Below, in pieces: positions 62,397 to 64,000 of a stretch of 64,000 nt of DNA. The position numbers and the translations under genes were made by a program. The notes beneath the pieces were generated by a model that saw only the letters and a list, made by a program, of their open reading frames with translations, did not search any database and was not told where the DNA came from. How positions within the stretch are numbered: the first letter of the stretch is position 1; each line of letters begins with the position of its first letter. This DNA is from Cyanobacteria bacterium SBLK (GTDB taxonomy: Bacteria > Cyanobacteriota > Cyanobacteriia > Cyanobacteriales > Spirulinaceae): NCBI GenBank assembly GCA_017746715.1, contig JAGHZQ010000107.1, positions 52,986 through 116,985 of the forward strand, given 5' to 3'.

Positions 62397-63617
62397 GTGG
62401 GACTAAGGGTTGCTGTAGTCGGAGGAGGACCTGCCGGGTCATCAGCCGCCGAAACATTAGCAAAAGCTGGAATAGAAACCTATTTATTCGAGCGCAAATT
62501 AGACAATGCCAAACCCTGCGGTGGTGCAATTCCCCTCTGTATGGTGGGAGAATTCGAGCTTCCCCCTGAAATTGTCGATCGCCGAGTCCGGAAAATGAAA
62601 ATGATCTCCCCCTCTAACATTGAGGTGGATATTAATCTTGACAGAGAAGATGAATATATAGGAATGTGTCGTCGGGAAATTCTCGATGGTTTCATGCGAA
62701 ATCGCGCTGCCGAACTGGGCGCTAATTTAATTAATGGAACGGTATACAAACTCGATATTCCCCAAACTGACAGCGAACCTTATACGCTTCATTATGCCGA
62801 CCATTCCGACGGCAGTACAAGCGGCGTGATGAAAACTTTGAAAGTCGATCTTGTCGTAGGGGCAGACGGGGCTAACTCTCGCATTGCTAAAGCCATTGAC
62901 GCCGGGGATTATAACTACGCGATCGCCTTCCAAGAAAGAATTCGTCTCCCTGAAGGTCGCATGAACTATTATGAAGACCTCGCCGAAATGTACGTCGGCA
63001 ACGATGTCTCTCCCGATTTTTACGCTTGGGTCTTTCCCAAATACGACCACGTTGCGGTAGGAACAGGAACGATGAAGGTGAACAAAGCCATCATTAAAGA
63101 TCTGCAAAAAGGCATTCGCACCCGAGCCGCTCGCAAACTGGAAGGAGGCAAAATTATTAAGGTAGAGGCTCATCCAATCCCCGAACATCCCAGACCGAGA
63201 AGGGTTGTCGGTCGAGTGGCCCTCGTTGGCGATGCAGCCGGAACCGTAACAAAATCGTCAGGAGAAGGTATCTACTTTGCTGCTAAATCGGCCCGGATGT
63301 GCGCCGAAACCATCGTAGAAACCAGCAACAACGGTCAGCGAATCCCCACGGAGAGCGATCTTAAACAATATCTCAAACAGTGGGATAAAAAATATGGCAT
63401 GACCTATCTCGTCCTCGATCTCCTGCAACGGGTTTTCTATCAAACCGACGCTACTCGTGAAGCCTTTGTGGAAATGTGTGCCGATCGCGACGTGCAGCGT
63501 TTAACCTTTGATAGCTACCTGTATAAGACGGTAGTGCCAGCCAATCCCCTGATCCAAATGAAGATTACCGCTAAAACCCTAGGAAGCCTGTTGCGCGGTA
63601 ACGCCTTGGCTCCATAG
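62397..63617 (+). CDS. chlP: Geranylgeranyl diphosphate reductase
   Basis: 406 aa from GTG 62397; AAGGAG at 62384-62389 is 7 bases upstream and the ATG at 62352 lacks such a site. FAD loop VAVVGGGPAGSSAAE near 5-19, LDNAKPCGGAIPLCMV near 35-50, REILDGFMRNRAAELGANLING near 95-116, VGRVALVGDAAGTVTKSSGEGI near 275-296. The enzyme reduces the geranylgeranyl side chain to phytyl for chlorophyll and tocopherol, and is a marker of a photosynthetic host. A strong terminator follows. Confidence 0.97.
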   Translation: MGLRVAVVGGGPAGSSAAETLAKAGIETYLFERKLDNAKPCGGAIPLCMVGEFELPPEIVDRRVRKMKMISPSNIEVDINLDREDEYIGMCRREILDGFMRNRAAELGANLINGTVYKLDIPQTDSEPYTLHYADHSDGSTSGVMKTLKVDLVVGADGANSRIAKAIDAGDYNYAIAFQERIRLPEGRMNYYEDLAEMYVGNDVSPDFYAWVFPKYDHVAVGTGTMKVNKAIIKDLQKGIRTRAARKLEGGKIIKVEAHPIPEHPRPRRVVGRVALVGDAAGTVTKSSGEGIYFAAKSARMCAETIVETSNNGQRIPTESDLKQYLKQWDKKYGMTYLVLDLLQRVFYQTDATREAFVEMCADRDVQRLTFDSYLYKTVVPANPLIQMKITAKTLGSLLRGNALAP

Positions 63618-63656
63618 CGATTGATTTGCGATCGAATTTCTTTAAGAAAGACATTT

Positions 63657-63700
63657 AAAAAAGACATTGGAAACAAAAGAATCCAATGTCTTTTTTATTT
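63657..63700 (+). terminator. Rho-independent terminator of chlP
   Basis: AAAAAAGACATTGGA (63657-63671) pairs perfectly with TCCAATGTCTTTTTT (63682-63696), followed by ATTTTTC. 40 bases after the chlP stop. Confidence 0.9.
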
Positions 63701-63787
63701 TTCAATTTTTTTAAATCGCCAAACCCTTTTATAGCAAGAGTTTCAGGAAAATCAGGAAAAATTTTTGCAAAAAAATCGAAAAAGGGG

Positions 63788-63816
63788 TTGACAGGTGCAA
63801 AAAAAGTAGATATCTT
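63788..63816 (+). promoter_or_regulatory. rRNA operon promoter
   Basis: TTGACA (63788-63793), exactly 17 bases, TATCTT (63811-63816). Located about 200 bases before the 16S start, the usual position. Near-consensus, as for strong rRNA promoters. Confidence 0.85.
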
Positions 63817-63990
63817 AGTAAATGCGCGGTTGAGAGAACAGCTCGAAACGAGGGACTCGAAACCCGCGAACCGAACCAAGAAAAAAGAATAAGTTTGAAA
63901 GTAATAATACACTTCCTCGTCAAAAAAGAAAAGAGTTAAGGAAAAAAAGTTGATGCTTCAAGAAATCTCTCGTTGAGATGAGTTGAAGAC
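63817..63990 (+). other. rRNA operon leader
   Basis: Contains short hairpins (CTCGAAACGAG at 63842-63852; CTTCA at 63956-63960 with TGAAG near 63984, inner ATCTC/GAGAT) typical of the 16S processing stem. No protein reading frame is supported. Confidence 0.7.
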
Positions 63991-64000
63991 AAAACGGAGA
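63991..64000 (+). rRNA. rrs: 16S rRNA, first bases only (cut by window end)
   Basis: The window ends in ...ACAAAACGGAGA. The 5' end of cyanobacterial 16S rRNA is AAAACGGAGAGTTTGATCC, so the gene starts at about 63991. Only ten bases are inside the window. Confidence 0.75.

Noticed and set aside
1..64000. CRISPR array
   Set aside because: No regularly spaced repeats of CRISPR size; the tandem words seen are short microsatellites.
1..64000. tRNA genes
   Set aside because: I scanned the larger intergenic regions by eye and saw no convincing cloverleaf or T-loop phrase; a dedicated search could still find one.

Overview
The window is cyanobacterial chromosome. The evidence is the HIP1 octamer GCGATCGC scattered through almost every gene, together with geranylgeranyl reductase ChlP, a Tic20 homologue, a CGLD27 homologue, an RpaB/Ycf27-type response regulator, two SLH-OprB porins, five PEP-CTERM proteins and a cyanobacterial-type rRNA promoter and leader. 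The order is that of a typical mid-sized cyanobacterium: single housekeeping genes and short operons, separated by small repeats.

Layout. 1-2.6 kb: the 3' part of a PilB-type ATPase and two unknown proteins. 2.6-5.9 kb: a compact A/T-rich operon of a methyltransferase-like protein, a reverse transcriptase (RT) and a DEDDh exonuclease. It lies in a 3.7-kb stretch with no HIP1 site and is the best candidate for an undescribed (probably anti-phage) system. 6-15 kb: serA, prmA, class D beta-lactamase, dps, RpaB paralogue, truB, crcB, surE and a CSP41-like SDR. 15-19 kb: two PEP-CTERM genes that share a duplicated promoter region, and a phospholipase D lipoprotein. 19-25 kb: trmB, rpsF, a fumarylacetoacetase-family protein, tic20, and a CUT1 sugar ABC transporter (binding protein and two permeases). 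25-33 kb: acetyltransferase, a frameshifted racemase, a PEP-CTERM gene, a double ABC ATPase, hflX and a RidA-family protein. 33-34.5 kb: a second HIP1-free A/T-rich cassette of three unknown genes behind a near-consensus promoter. 34.5-43 kb: porin, adenylate kinase, rph, a giant DUF4347/DUF4114 protein and a bestrophin. 43-48 kb: an unknown 111-aa gene behind two CIRCE heat-shock operators, a J-domain/TPR/WD40 fusion, and a DUF1822 / sigma-like operon. 48-55 kb: photolyase, an unknown protein, an alpha/beta hydrolase, a FecR-domain protein and a porin. 55-58 kb: a tandem segmental duplication carrying two PEP-CTERM paralogues, ending at a PAS-GGDEF-EAL gene. 59.8-63.6 kb: asparaginase, CGLD27, rsfS and chlP. 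The last ~210 bases are the promoter and leader of an rRNA operon, and the window stops within the first bases of 16S rRNA.

How the parts relate. Most genes are independent core functions. The accessory material falls into two A/T-rich gene islands (RT operon; 33-34.5 kb trio), surface and export genes (PEP-CTERM proteins, porins, DUF4347 protein), and repeats. One dispersed repeat family (core like CTTCGGCAAGCTCAG, often followed by GGTAACTGGTGACTG) recurs at least five times and has altered coding ends or interiors. All functional calls are by motif recognition from the sequence alone; no database search was run.
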